Shown: positions 49,340-61,691 of the stretch, in pieces
Layout of the letters: each line of letters starts with the position of its first letter
Position numbering within the stretch: the stretch's first letter is position 1
Assembly (NCBI GenBank): GCA_903813345.2
Contig: CAIIXF020000007.1
Span: 6,639,730-6,703,729 of the forward strand
DNA from: Owenia fusiformis
Lineage: Eukaryota > Annelida > Polychaeta > Sabellida > Oweniidae
Direction of reading: 5' to 3'
Length of the DNA: 64,000 bases
Notes under the pieces: generated by a model
What the model was told of the DNA's origin: nothing
The model's database searches: none
What the model saw: only the letters and a program-made list of their open reading frames with translations
Translations under genes and position numbers: made by a program

Positions 49340-50555
49340 GTTTCGTCGATGATAAAATATTCGTACTGTGTATTCCTGTCCTGTAATTTAGTCACTGATA
49401 TAATAGTCCTTGGAAATTAATTATACACTTTAATTGGAATAAAGAAGATAAAATAGGAGTCCATGTAACACTAATGAGTTTTCTCTAATTAACAGATGTT
49501 ATATACATAAACACATGTTTGAATTGGGGTTACATTTTAAACATATGCCACACGACAGCATTCCCCTCGGCATAGTCTCTTGTTGTACTGCGCATTATAA
49601 TGTAGGGAGCATTCTAAATTTTATGTTTTGGAGAATGACATTGCTGGTGTACATACAGGGTGGAGTTTCCATTTAAAAGAACACCTTTAACATTCCGAAA
49701 GATTATTTCATGGTAAGGTATGTGTAAAATGTGTCTATTTTCATCTCATCCATATTCATCAAAGATACCTCACGTGACCATTCTTGTTTGAAGTGTGTGG
49801 AAAATATTTTTTTAAATTCATCTCTTGAAAGCCCATGGTAGAAATAATCTTGATTTACATCATTAAAAATTCAAAATTCAGTCAAAAGTGATATCATATT
49901 TGAAATCTACATGTAAAATTAGAAACGTAGTTTTAAAATAGTATTTATGCACTAACTAAGTTATTCTATTATCAAATTTGAAAATTTAATTTTCTTTGAA
50001 AATGAGACGGTCGGAAGATTCGTCATAGGCCCCATGTCATGAAGGCACAAAAAGTGAAACATCTTTTCTTGTGCTGGGCAGATAATATTTTCTTTTACTG
50101 GACATATTTTAATATCTATAACTATCACATACATACAGGTAATATGAGAAGTGAACAACTAAAACTTATAAATATTCATGTTTATTTGAACTTGTAATAT
50201 ACCTGTCATGTTATCTGCCCCGAATTAGCCACCTGATGGTGAAACGGGTTACATCCTTTAAGATAGTTTGCTCCAAAATACAATATTCATATATCATGTT
50301 TTCAAATTTAGGAAGATAATGGTTTATTGTTAACATATACGTCATTCACATAACATTATGAGTCTCTCTTAATACAATCATGAGAGGTATTTCTGTGTAA
50401 AATGTTCCCACTTAGTAGATATCGCTGCCATAAAATGTCATACTTTTTCTTTCACTGTAAATGTCATACTTTTTCTTTCACTGTATGTAACATAATTATG
50501 CACTTCTTAAACTACAGGTAAATCCCATGTTATAATTTTTTGGTCCTTTTCTTCA
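49340..50555. other. Intergenic with a dispersed repeat, no gene seen
   Basis: This is the upstream region of the Ly6 gene and the downstream region of PRELID2. It contains dispersed-repeat copy 2 and a direct duplication of ATGTCATACTTTTTCTTTCA (near 50,436 and 50,461). No convincing TATA box was identified. Confidence 0.5.
49838..50245 (+). repeat. Dispersed repeat, copy 2
   Basis: It shares GAAATAATCTTGATTTAC, CACAAAAAGTGAAACATC, TTTTCTTTTACTGGACATAT and GCCACCTGATGGTGAA with the copy at 40,704. It lies between the Ly6 and PRELID2 genes. Confidence 0.85.
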
Positions 50556-53500
50556 CTATTCAATGACTAGACACTGAGTTAAAAATTCACTAAACTTTTG
50601 TAAATTAAGCAAAGTTTTGCTTAAAGGTTCCTGAGAATTGATGTCAAATAGTTGGCGATCCACCGTCACATTGCACTTTTTAGCTCGTTTTACATTATAG
50701 TTTTTGAATATGTATTTCAAGATATTGGGCGTGTCATGGCAAACATGGGGTTGGTCTTCATGAGCAACCTCAACAGAGTCAGTTTTTGATTGCAATTGTT
50801 CCGCTTTTTCCACTAGAATCTCATCCATAATATCCAGTCCCTGGAAAAAGAAATGAAGCAAACATTATATAATGATAACAGTAATGATACACATGGCATT
50901 ACACACGAGGAAATGTCACAATTTACAAATGGTTACAAAGGTGTAACAATTGTTACAGATGCTGATTATTGTCATTAATTGCCAACAGCAAACATCTGTC
51001 GTAAAAAACAGTGACTAAAGATTAAAAGTTTAAAAGATGGGAAGACACATGGGAAATTCATATTAATCTGAGACTAACATACTAACATAAGATAGGGTAC
51101 AATATAATGTTAGTCACAGCATTAATGAACATCAGCATGTGTCTTTTAATTTGTAACTTGATTCCGGTACTCAGCAAATTTGAATTCAGTGTGTATCTAC
51201 ATAAACACCAAGTACATGTAAATTACATCATACACTCATTTTAGAGGAAAATTAATTTTGGAGAAAAATGTATACAAGTATTTTAGAGCAAATAATCCAT
51301 TTTGTGGCACCTACCCTTTGAACTCCAGAGTTCAGGAAACTTTGTGCGAATTGTTCAATTAATGTTCCTAAAAATCCGAGACCATTGATCTTAATACTGC
51401 CAACCTGTTCCATTATAGTCCTGAAAAACAGAATAACAAACTGAAAATGCAGTGAAGCCTTGATACAATAACCTTTGGTTGTCGCATCGAGGGATATTTC
51501 CACATACCCCCTTACTTTATTTTTCAGGGCTAATTTTTGAGAAAATGGTACAAAAAGAATAAAGTTCCGGATATAACATTTGGGAAAACATCTTTTTGTC
51601 ATCTGTCTTAGGGAGTGTCTCAAAAGTTCAATGTAGGATTATTAACTGTATTTGCACAGTTAATCTGTGACCCCCCCCTCATAACTGTGAAATGTTGATA
51701 TGCATTGTTTCCAAAGTCACACTATGTCTAACATAACATATTATATAGTCATTTCCATAACTATTCAAATCTGTATTTCTGTACATCATCAGCAGTAGGT
51801 TTAATACTGTAATACTGGACAAGTTTATCCTGACTTGTGAATTCAATATCACTGTTGAAGACAAATGAATAGCCGCTCATTTTTTGTATAATTCTACTTT
51901 TGTTGTTTACATGTTTTTTATTTTTCGTACCATAAGTGCAATTTACAAAGAGAGCATGCACTAAGAAAATTCCCAGGAATGGTGTCGGAACGATAACTTT
52001 TAAGACCAATGACCCCCTCCCTCACTAACTGAGCAAATAAAGTTAATTTTCCGATATTATATTTTGAAATGCTCCCTTACAGTACTATATTGCTAAAAAA
52101 ATAATTAAAAATAAATTTTTCAAAAAATCAAAGAATAGAAAAAAATCTATAAAATCACCATCTCTTCTATGTTAAACATATACCCAATTTTATAGAATGA
52201 CTGCCATCTATATATAGATGTTCTTTGCTGCTTAGGGCTGAAAGGGTGTATTTCTGAGACCAAGTTCTGATTTGTAAAGATATAAACAAAATAAGTTACT
52301 CACCAATCTGGATTAGAATGATGTTCCCTGAATGTCGCCTGCTCTGACATTGAGGCATATTTTGCCCATGTGAGATTACAGCTCTTCAACCTAAGCTTGC
52401 GGCTCTTCAAATGCTGCCATGCCTCTTCTTGTAGAAGGATCTGTGGCTCATTTAGAATGGCCAGCTGAAAATATCAGAGAGGAAAATTGAATTGATAATA
52501 TTATGATCATCTCAGCAGTCAGCATTCAGGCGAAATCATTAACCCTCACTCTATTTATCAGCTCAACTCAAATCATCATGATGTTGGTTATCTTATGACA
52601 AATACATTTTGCACAGTTTATCAATATGCCTGTTTGTGTTTATTCTTTCATTTTGAAGGCTCTATTCTATTCATGGTTTGCATTATTGATGAACGACATG
52701 AGAAGCTCAAATTCCAAAAGGTGTGTCTATCTATTGTAGGTGCAAAGTATGAATTTCTGATTCCTAACTTATAACTTTAATTTTACCTTTCTCATGAAAG
52801 ATGGCACCACATTTGTACATATTGCAACTCTCTTCCTGTATTCTAGATCACCCTCTGAAAATTAAATTACAATGGAATTCATTGAGCTCACAGTGTGGAC
52901 CCCCATAAAATGGACATTTAACTTGAGCATTGGTTCAAATAAATTTTGCTCAATTTTTGCTCAAATTTTGGTCACGCTATGAGCCAAAAGAAAAATGAAT
53001 ACAGTATGATGTTGAAGTTAGTACACTTTGTTTTTGTAAAGATGCTAAGTAAAAATGCAATGGTGAAATAAAAATGACTAAAATTCTAAACTGGTACATT
53101 TTACCAGGGGTTTCACAACACTTAATAGAGACAACCCATGTGAACATTTTGTTAAGCCCAAACCCACCACTGGCACAACTAGCTATAGCAGCTATGATAA
53201 AGGCGATGCAACTGCATAATGTACCTTGTCCAAACTTTACAGAAATAAGACTAGGGAAGAAAAAACTCTGTGGTATAACCAGGATTTTGATACCAGGGGC
53301 CAAGCAAAACTAGAATGTTGATTTTAGACCTTAAATTGTGCATTTTGAGTGATATCAGACTGTGTAATGTGGTATTACTCCATCATTTTGCCTGGTCACA
53401 TGCCTGGGTCTTGCCTTATAAAGATATTGGTAAGCAGAAAGTAGAGGAGTTACTCAATTGTAATATATTTGGGTCAATCAGGAACTTGAATCAGTGTATA

Positions 53501-54216
53501 CATCATAGGCTGAGGTTAAGTACTATAGTTAACCTAATAAGAATGTGAATTCTTATTAGGTTTACTATAGTACTTAACCTCAGCCTATGGTATACATCCA
53601 TGTCAGTCTGACCTTGCACTGTGACAGGTCCTGGGCAGGTCACCTTGAACTAAGTAGTGATAAGCTATAAATGATTTATGTAAGGGGCAATTCTATATTA
53701 CACTGGATCAATGTTACATCTCGGGTCAGTCTGACCTGAGCATTATGACTGAGGGTCAATCTGACCTAAACTGGATTTGTATATGGGCTTTGAAGAGCCC
53801 GTGATCAGCGTTATCTATCAGGTCAGTCTGACCTTGCAATGCATAATGCCTGAGAGTCAATTTGACCTTCAATTGAATCAGTACAAATTCTAGTTTGAAA
53901 ACAGATTGTGAACACCAATAGTACTGTATTATATATGTAACGAGGTCAAAGGTCAATATAACCTTCTTGGGCTTACCTTTGAATTGTTCCAGTGTATCGA
54001 TACGCTCCACAAATGGTTCCCTCTTTGTTGGATACTGAAAAAGTATGAGAGTGAAAATTTTGTTTTGTTTCGTAAGCAAGAAATCGATGGAACGATTAGA
54101 TTACTTCGAGCACATCGTTTATGTATGCCTTTTATGCCCACCTTGTTAAAATGTGTCTGTGCTACAAGCTCTATGGGGTGCTTGAACACATGATGAACAT
54201 CCACAAAAAGCACCAT
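50556..54216 (-). CDS. PRELID2: PRELI domain-containing protein 2
   Basis: Six exons, minus strand: 54142-54216, 53977-54034, 52787-52854, 52304-52464, 51315-51420 and 50556-50840. They encode 250 aa with consistent phases. The N terminus MVLFVDVHHVFKHPIELV is the usual PRELI/MSF1 opening. It is followed by YPTKREPF, YRKRVAICTNVVPSFMRK, LTWAKYASMSEQATFREH and INGLGFLGTLIEQFAQSF, which match the order of motifs in PRELID2. Family members shuttle phospholipids across the mitochondrial intermembrane space; the substrate of PRELID2 itself is not well established. The usual PRELI domain ends near residue 170. Here the last exon adds about 75 residues that I do not recognise, including a Cys/Lys-rich stretch. 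The stop codon is at 50556-50558. Confidence 0.88.
53495..53595. repeat. Near-perfect ~50-bp palindrome with 4-nt spacer
   Basis: Arms 53495-53544 and 53549-53595 are inverted complements with only small differences (CATCATAGG against CCATAGG). The core blocks are GGCTGAGGTTAAGTACTATA and CCTAATAAGAAT. It lies in intron 2 of PRELID2. It is probably a MITE or recent inverted duplication. Confidence 0.88.
53600..53868. promoter_or_regulatory. Cluster of five nuclear-receptor-type palindromes (IR3, ERE-like)
   Basis: Fifteen-base motifs of the form (A/G)GGTCAnnnTGACCT occur at 53600 (one mismatch), 53723, 53753, 53820 and 53854. The one at 53820-53834, AGGTCAGTCTGACCT, is an exact match to the estrogen-response-element consensus. 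A DR1 motif AGGTCAAAGGTCA follows at 53943. They lie in PRELID2 intron 2. The pattern could be a degenerate tandem repeat; binding is not shown. Confidence 0.5.
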
Positions 54217-56324
54217 ATTTTAGAAGCACCTCTAGTCCGCTAAATTCGTATTAATCGCGTGCAAGTCAATGTGCGGTTTCATAACAAAGTAGGTCAATTT
54301 TAATGTTTCGCGCCTCCTTTGAGTGATTATTGAAGAGCCGCCAAGTACAGTACTTGAGATCGTGCATCTAAGCCCAAAGCGTATTCAGCTAAAAACAGAA
54401 GAACATAAGACAGAAGAACATAAGATAGGCAGTTTAAACCTTGTTTTTTTTTATTACTTATAAGATATATATTGCATAGTTGTTCTACGTATCATTTGTC
54501 TTGAGACCTTGAACACCATTGTTTAAACCGTCCTAACGTTAAAATTACCATGATTTCTTCTTAAAGGCCTACTATGCATATTTTCAACATTCATTGTCAA
54601 AATAAAGAATTACTTTTGAACTTCATAGTATTTCAAAATGATTGATAACTACTTTACCTTTCATCGGACACCAAGAACAGCGCCACATCAAAGCTTACGG
54701 CAATAAATTATCAAAAAATAGTTTCGATCTGTAAGTTTTATAATTCTAGTTTTTACCAATGTCAATGAAAGATGGTAAAGTTATTTGTATAACATGATTT
54801 ATTTATTTTTATAGAAGTGTTGCCATCTTTTCATCAAGAATTATTCTAAAACATGTACTTTGTCAAAAGTGTGCATGCATGTCCTACCATGGCCCATGGT
54901 CCTACTTAGGATGCCCTTCAGGTTGGGATCACTGAACTTCAAATGCTGTTTTCTATGTGAGTTTTTTTCTCGCTTGAATATTAACTGAGACTAACAGATA
55001 TTAATGCAAATCATATCATATCTGATAGAGTGTGTGAGTAACATGTTTCAATGATTATTTTATCCCCGTTTTCTTCTCAAGTATGCATACGAAAGATACA
55101 ATTACCATTGCGTTGCTTTCTTCGTCACGCCTATCAATAAAAGTGATAAGAACTCATTTATCTAATGGAATCTCTTAGATTTAAATAAACACACAATGCA
55201 ACTATTAGGAATCAATAAATAATCTAAGTAGGGGAAACTCGCCTAATGTATACACGAGCCACCAAAAGAAAATTTTACACACCCGATCAAACACATTTTG
55301 AATAAAAAGATTTATTCTATAGTTAGTTACTGCGATTCTCATAGAATGTCGTGACAAAATTTGATGTGGAGGAATAATCATACTTATGGCAATTTTCAAA
55401 ACATCGTAAGCTTATCTGATGATTAACGGAATTTACTACTGACATGGCTAATAAGTCGTTGGGAAAGTTTTAAGTTCTTCTTCTGTGATCCATATCTACA
55501 AGGGCTATGCATATATCACGGCGTCCCAACTACGTGAATTTTAGACCTACCAGGTGTTTGAAAATCAAGGATTGTGAGTCTCTTTCTGCATCATTTTTCT
55601 TCAAACTTGTTCCATTAAAAGCAAAACAAAAATGCCTTTCTGTTGGTACATTATACTGTTATACAGAGTCCCTCCTTTAAGTGGCGCTTGGGTCCCCAGC
55701 GGTGAAAAGCGCTTCTCACAGCTGGGGACCCAAACGCCGCTAAAACGAGGGACTCTGAACAATAAAGCAATGCACCGGTCGTAGTTGGTACCCCGTGATA
55801 TATGGTTCTTGGTATGTTAGATATTCTTTAGAACAGTTACAGTCATATTTGCCCTTCCAGCCCCTCCTGAATATACCCATGGGCATCTATTGAAAGCCCA
55901 TGATACACCAGTAGTGGGTATTTCATCCCTTGACAAAGTAAGTAATATATGTTGAGCTTTCTTTTTGCTAAGGAGTGTATGATCTTACTTTTATAGACAT
56001 GTTCGATTATAGTCGAGACAAAGAGTCTCATTAATAAAATATATTTTCTAAATGGCTTCTTGGTAATGAACGCTAATAAACAGTATAATACAGCACTATG
56101 ATGGCTTGATAATTGTTAGTAATCAATGATAAACTGCAAAGACTTGAATTGAAAAAGCTAGAAACCTATCATTTGTGGAACAAAGAACGTCTTCACGACC
56201 TGCGAGATGTCTATTTCCCGGTCTATGTACTGGACGAAAAGTTGACTGTATAAGAAACAGACAATATAAGTTTACGTTGAGTAAATTTGCGACAAGCGCG
56301 TTCCTGGTTGTGCGTTCAACCTAG
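54217..56324. other. Intergenic between divergent PRELID2 and GPCR genes, no gene seen
   Basis: This 2.1-kb spacer separates minus-strand PRELID2 from the plus-strand GPCR and should contain both promoters. Apart from the hairpin at 55,664-55,757, no feature was recognised. Confidence 0.5.
55664..55757. repeat. 94-bp foldback hairpin
   Basis: CAGAGTCCCTC..GGGTCCCCAGC on the left pairs with GCTGGGGACCC..GAGGGACTCTG on the right, around a ~20-nt loop. The stem is ~35 bp with a few bulges. It is most likely a small MITE, though a hairpin RNA is possible. Confidence 0.8.
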
Positions 56325-58905
56325 ATGGACGTAGAGATGATAAACGTAACCAACGTGACTGATACTGACACCGACGGTGAAGATGTGGCTGTTCCAAAAG
56401 TCTTACAATATACGATCACGGCTGTTCTGGTTTTACTGATCTTTACTGGAGGTGAGTAATTTAAGATTTAAGAAAATATTCCAAAAGATAAGAGATCCTG
56501 CATCGAATTTTATTGTGTTTATGGTAGCATGTAATGAGTGAATTGTTTTACATCTCATGGATGTACTCTCTTGCGTTTAAATCATTTTCAAATACTGGAA
56601 ATCGGGAAAAATGATGACAAATGACATTACATAAAGGTCTGGCTAAAATTCAAATAAAAAGTTATTTCAAAGCAAAGACAATAGACTACATGCGAATAGA
56701 AATAATCTTGATTTACGTCATTAAATATTCAAAATTCAGTCAAAGTGATGTCATATTAGAAATCTACATGCAGGGGCGGATCTGGGAACCAACAAGGGGG
56801 GGGGCCCAAACTTGTGGTCTGAGAAAAAAACGCCAAAAAAAAAAACCCAAAACTGGGCCCAAATTTTGAAATTTTGAGGCCCATTTTCTTCAAAATTTGG
56901 CCTAAAATTAAAAAACAAGGCCTTAGAAGGCCAATTTAAGACCTAAAAGGCCTACTTTTTGGGGCCTTAAAGCCTTTTTTGGCTCAAAATTTTTTTGGGC
57001 ACAATTTTTTTTTTCTGGGCCCACCCAAGGGGGGGGGGGGCCCGGGCCCCTGGGCCCCCCCCCCCAGATCCGCCAGTGACATGTGAAAGTACATCTAGAA
57101 AAATGGTTTTGAAAATTGTTTATCAACTTTGAAATTTTCTAGTTCGGGTTGATTCCTCATGTTACAAATCACAAAAAGTGAAATATCTTTTCTTGTATGG
57201 GACAGATAACATTTTCTTTTACTGGACATATTTTAATTTGCATAACTATTAGATACATAAGTGTTATATAAAAATTGAACCACTAAAACAGTCTTACCAA
57301 ACTTTAAAGAACACTTTTTGTAAAATATTTTGGTCCAATGGTACTAGGCTAACATAGTCTACCTCCTTTAGCCAAAATCTGCCTCGCCTATTGAAATTGC
57401 CTAACCTAATTTAAGATGCGGGCTACGCCAATGTTATGTACAATATTCAAGATAATCCAATTGCCAATATTTAGGTAACATACAGGAAGCCTATCTAATC
57501 CGAACGCCTCTAAATTCAAATTAGTAGGTGTTCACATTTCAAGTTTAAAACATGTAAGTCAATGAGAGAAAATAAATTAAAGGCAGAATCAGATCTATAG
57601 GGGTTGACAAAATTACAAGCAATGTGCATAATTGACCTACCAATCTATTCCTTACAATATCAAATACAATATCTCCCAAAAGATTCACAATATGTTATAA
57701 ATTGGTGAAGTTATTAATGATACAAAGTGAAAAAATGGGTGAAAAATGTTTAAATTCTCCCAAATAATAAGAATGGTAACCATTCTTATAGAAAAATAAT
57801 ACATTATTTTAAAAATCTTTAGTTTTCCTGGAATAAAGTATGCACTTTTGTGATTTTTAGAAAATACACATGACAAGGAATGACATGAGCCCAAAAAATT
57901 CTAAAATTGAAACAATTTTTTGTTTAGCCTGCTCGCTATCTCTGATTCTCTCTTTAAGGATCGAGACATTGAGGGTTGTTCAGATTAGAGAGGTGTTCGG
58001 ATATCGATATACAGGTTTCACTGTACTGTGCGATTTCCTAATATTGAATATGTATGCATTTCGACTTAGAGTTACGTTATGTATTTTCAGGTATCGGGAA
58101 TCTTCTGACGTTTTTAGTTGTGATTCTCAATAAAAACTTCCGCAAGCATATGATCTATATACTCATCGCTAACCAAAGTTTCGGCGATATGATTCTCTTA
58201 TTTCTGCTTGGCCCCATCAAAATATATAGTCTCGTCACCCTCCAGTCTCCGGGGATTCTACTCTGTGGAATGGAAGAATTCGGTTCTACTTGGATGATTA
58301 ATGCAACGGCATTGTGTATTCTATTCACAGGGGTGTATCGATACATCCAAATTGTACATCCTCGGCACTACTGGCGTGTTGATAACAATAAAATGTACGT
58401 TTGGATGGCGCCCTTGTTGGTTCTTGTTCCAGGAATGTCTGTTGGGCAAAATCCAAGGATATACTATGATAAGTTCACTATTCGATGTGTCATGTTGAAC
58501 GAGGACTTGTGGAACATTATATCAAATATACAACTCGTATTGTTCTATATCCCAGAGGTTTTCATAACACCTCTTTTCTACCTGTCCATAATCGTAAAAG
58601 TGAAAAAAGCTCAGAAAAGGGTCGGCATGGAAACGATTGACGTACGAGTGCCAAAAAAGGATAACATTCTTACGAAAACAACCTTCGCAGTATTTGGTAT
58701 TTTCTTTGTTTTTTACACCATTCCTGGTATCATAGCAATGCTCACACAAAATCTGGACATCCGGGTTAATATGATGGTGCGAGTCATCTACTTTGTTATT
58801 GTCCGAATGCCGCCATTTCTTAACGTTCTTATCTATATTGCACTAAACAGGAAAATGAGAGATGGATATAGGAGGTTTATATGTCCAGAGAAAAATACTT
58901 CGTAA
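56325..58905 (+). CDS. Orphan class A (rhodopsin-like) G protein-coupled receptor
   Basis: Two exons (56325-56451 and 58091-58905, phase 1) encode 313 aa. The N terminus has two N-glycosylation sequons (NVT at residues 7 and 10). The intron splits TM1; GN at the start of exon 2 is the conserved 1.49-1.50 position. TM2 keeps the conserved Asp (NQSFGDM). A Cys before TM3 (LLCGMEEF) and one in loop 2 (IRCVM) could form the usual disulfide. The DRY motif reads VYRY (YRYIQIVHP), the TM6 CWxP region reads FFVFYTIP, and NPxxY reads NVLIY with the proline lost. This degenerate set is typical of lineage-expanded invertebrate orphan receptors often named melatonin-receptor-like or moody-like; the ligand is unknown. 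It lies divergent from PRELID2. Confidence 0.87.
56692..57290 (+). repeat. Dispersed repeat, copy 3, interrupted by a MITE
   Basis: It starts GAAATAATCTTGATTTACGT as in the other copies, is split at 56,770/57,079 by the GGCGGATC MITE, and resumes with GTACATCTAGAAAAATGG. It lies in the GPCR intron. Confidence 0.88.
56771..57078. mobile_element. 308-bp MITE with CAGGGGCGGATCTGGG ends and 5-bp TSD
   Basis: The left end CAGGGGCGGATCTGGG and right end CCCAGATCCGCCAGTG are inverted with two mismatches. ACATG flanks it on both sides (56766-56770 and 57079-57083), and comparison with copy 2 of the host repeat shows the empty site. G-tracts border both ends. No ORF for a transposase is present. Confidence 0.85.
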
Positions 58906-61691
58906 TATACACAATAGGGAGTTTAAGCTTGCATTTGAAATCGAAACGCCAACCTATACGTATGACCAATCGCCCATACAAATGAATCACTTAAACATTT
59001 TCCGTTCACGTTTAGGTTGTGAAAACATTGCAAGCTTAAACTCCCTAACATATGAATAAGGATGTGAAACATATGAATCGAACACATTTAGAAGGGCATG
59101 GAAAATATAAATGCGGATGTGGAACTTGAAATTATGAAACTCATAAATAAAGACAATGAAAATATACCAGATAAGTGCAGTGAATTTTATGTTTTCTTCC
59201 TAATGGCAAAATGGATTTTAAATAGCTCCTTACAACTGGGAAAATAAAATCGCATATATTTTATGATTGAAGAGTTTTCTATTGGGGAATTCTTAAATAA
59301 TTCATGAGGTATTCTGCCCCTTACTTTATTACCAAGAACCACTCTATACTCTTATTGTGTAAAACCTATATAAAACATTATAAGGCTTTAAATAGACTTG
59401 GATGAAGTGTTTAAAGACTACTTGCATCAAGTTAGTGACAAAAGGCTGTATCTAAAACCAATGCATCATACTACTAAACAACAAAGATTTCTGAGTGAAA
59501 ATATTTTATATTTCCGCATGTACCTAGTACAATCTTAATGGCATATCACAGTACTCCTTTATTTTGCTACAATATCAACATATCTAGTTCACAAAGTAGG
59601 TGCTAAAATGAAGCCACAATTTTTTATTTTATAAAATATCAGTACAAACGTGTAGATCTTTTAAGCCTGGCTTTTAAGGTAACAATTCAACATAGACTAA
59701 AAGACGTGTAGGGCTATGTATCAAAGAATAAATTATTTTCATTATTGTAATTACAAACCAAAGGCAAGCATAGCAAATGTGATTCAAGCAAATGTGACTC
59801 AGGTAAATGTGATTCAGTTTATTCAGTTATATCTGGCAATGTGAACACTTTTTATACTCCATTGACTTCAATATCATTATGAGCTTTTTATGTGAGCACC
59901 TATCAATGTGAACACCTTAAGCCGTTCGGTGTTCACCTTACACAGGTTTTACTGTATTACTGTTTTAAACTGTTTATATACTGGTCCCTTGAAAAACACA
60001 ACTTGAACTCCTCTAAGTTGGAACCATTAGAGGCAAAAGTGTATAAGCTCCAAGAATTCAACTTAAGGGTTTTTTGTTGAGAGGTTTCAATCAGTTACTC
60101 ACTGCAACTACATGTATTACAAACATTTCTATCTCCTTATAAAAATCTAATTTGGAATGGTTGGTGTAATAAGTACACATAATATGGCAAAATGATTTTG
60201 ACATTAACTGAAGTCAAATAGGATCACTGATCTAGAGTGATTGACAATCTACAATCAGCCTTATTAAGCCCCCAACACCTTCTGAAATACTACAACTAAC
60301 TAGAATTACATTTACAAATTTTCCATACATGTACAATACAATTGATGTACCAACAAAATGATAGAAGAAAATCTAGGATATTCCTCATTTGTGTAGTTTT
60401 TACCAGTTACAATACATATTCAAAATGCTTTCATGGCATAAACAGGAAAAATAACAGATAAGGCATCACCATGGTGATAATAAAATCATTCAAATCAGCA
60501 TAACTTCTATTAAGTGTTCATTTTTCCAAAAATTGGCAATGGATTCTAGAACTCCCCTATAAATATATCTAAAAATAGAAAAATTGAAACATCATTGCTT
60601 TTTGTCCTTTTCTTCATAGGTAAAGCTTTTTATGGATGGATTTGGGAGTTTTGTAAAAACTAGAAAACATTTTTATCTAAACCTATCATTTGAATCTAAA
60701 CCAAGTCACAATTTAAACATTCTTGGACCTGTATTTTCCAAGCAGTTTCATACCTTATATGTTCCCCATAACATATTCACCTCCCAGATTACATTCAGAA
60801 TAATTACATTTATAACATCCTTGCAATTTGTTCCCATGGCCAATCTCAATTTTCTAGTAGACACCTAGTGTTGTATCAAATTCCCATCTTGGCAAACTGA
60901 TATTGCATATAATTACACCTGGCTTACAACAGCAGTATTAAATGCTAAGGAATCACCAAATAATAACAAATCTGCTTTCAAGAAAGCTAATTCTCAATCA
61001 AGAAAACTATTTAGATGAGTTTGGTATTAGTCTTGCATCGAGTCCCTGACCCCCCCCCCCCCTCTACATCTTCTTCAACTCCAGATATGGATATAGAAAT
61101 GAGGAGAGCATGAGAGGGAACAGGGGTTTGAAGCAAGGCCAGTTTGGTATTTCTCTCACCACTGGTATAGCAAGTGTATGTGGCACTATTCAAACCAGAT
61201 CCTTACCATTGCTTGTTGTCAGTAAATGTACTATTGGTTTGGATCCAAAACTCCTCTATTTATGTGATGGTTTTTACAATGAGCATTTAATGAGTTTGAC
61301 TTGTAATATCTTACATTTTCCCCTCCGCAACCAAGCAGTGCAATTTTGAAAGTAACCTTTACAAAAAATGTTATCTTCAACCCTTTAACATTTTTCAGTA
61401 TTTCAGAATTAAATCCTGCAAAACATGTTAAAATCACACTCAGTTTTGATTCATAAAATTCACAACAATTTGCTTATGATGAGTTCACAATTTTGTCTAA
61501 AGATAAATTGCAAATTGCTAATTTTAGCAAATTTTCGATTCAGTGAAATGAACAGGATTTACCATAGGATTAAATATTGTCTCTTGAGCAAATTCCTCAG
61601 TCTACATTGAAGCTCTCTGAATTTCATATGAATCTTTAAAAAAAGATATTACAACCAAACTCATATTGTATCATCTAGGGAATTATTAGCA
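58906..61691. other. Intergenic between GPCR and PDIA4 ends, no gene seen
   Basis: Both genes end toward this 2.8-kb spacer, so it should hold two 3' UTRs. It contains the MITE at 58,915-59,047, three AAATGTGAxTCA repeats near 59,768-59,818 and a C-tract near 61,048. No further coding signal was recognised. Confidence 0.5.
58915..59047 (-). mobile_element. 133-bp MITE, copy 2, in the GPCR 3' region
   Basis: TAGGGAGTTTAAGCTTGCA at the left is the inverted complement of TGCAAGCTTAAACTCCCTA at the right. Flanking TA fits a Tc1/mariner-type duplication. It starts 10 bp after the GPCR stop codon and matches, in opposite orientation, the copy at 39,151-39,287. Confidence 0.88.

Noticed and set aside
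53074-53313. 79-codon plus-strand frame in PRELID2 intron 2
   Set aside because: No recognised domain, opposite strand to the host gene, and surrounded by repeat-like sequence.
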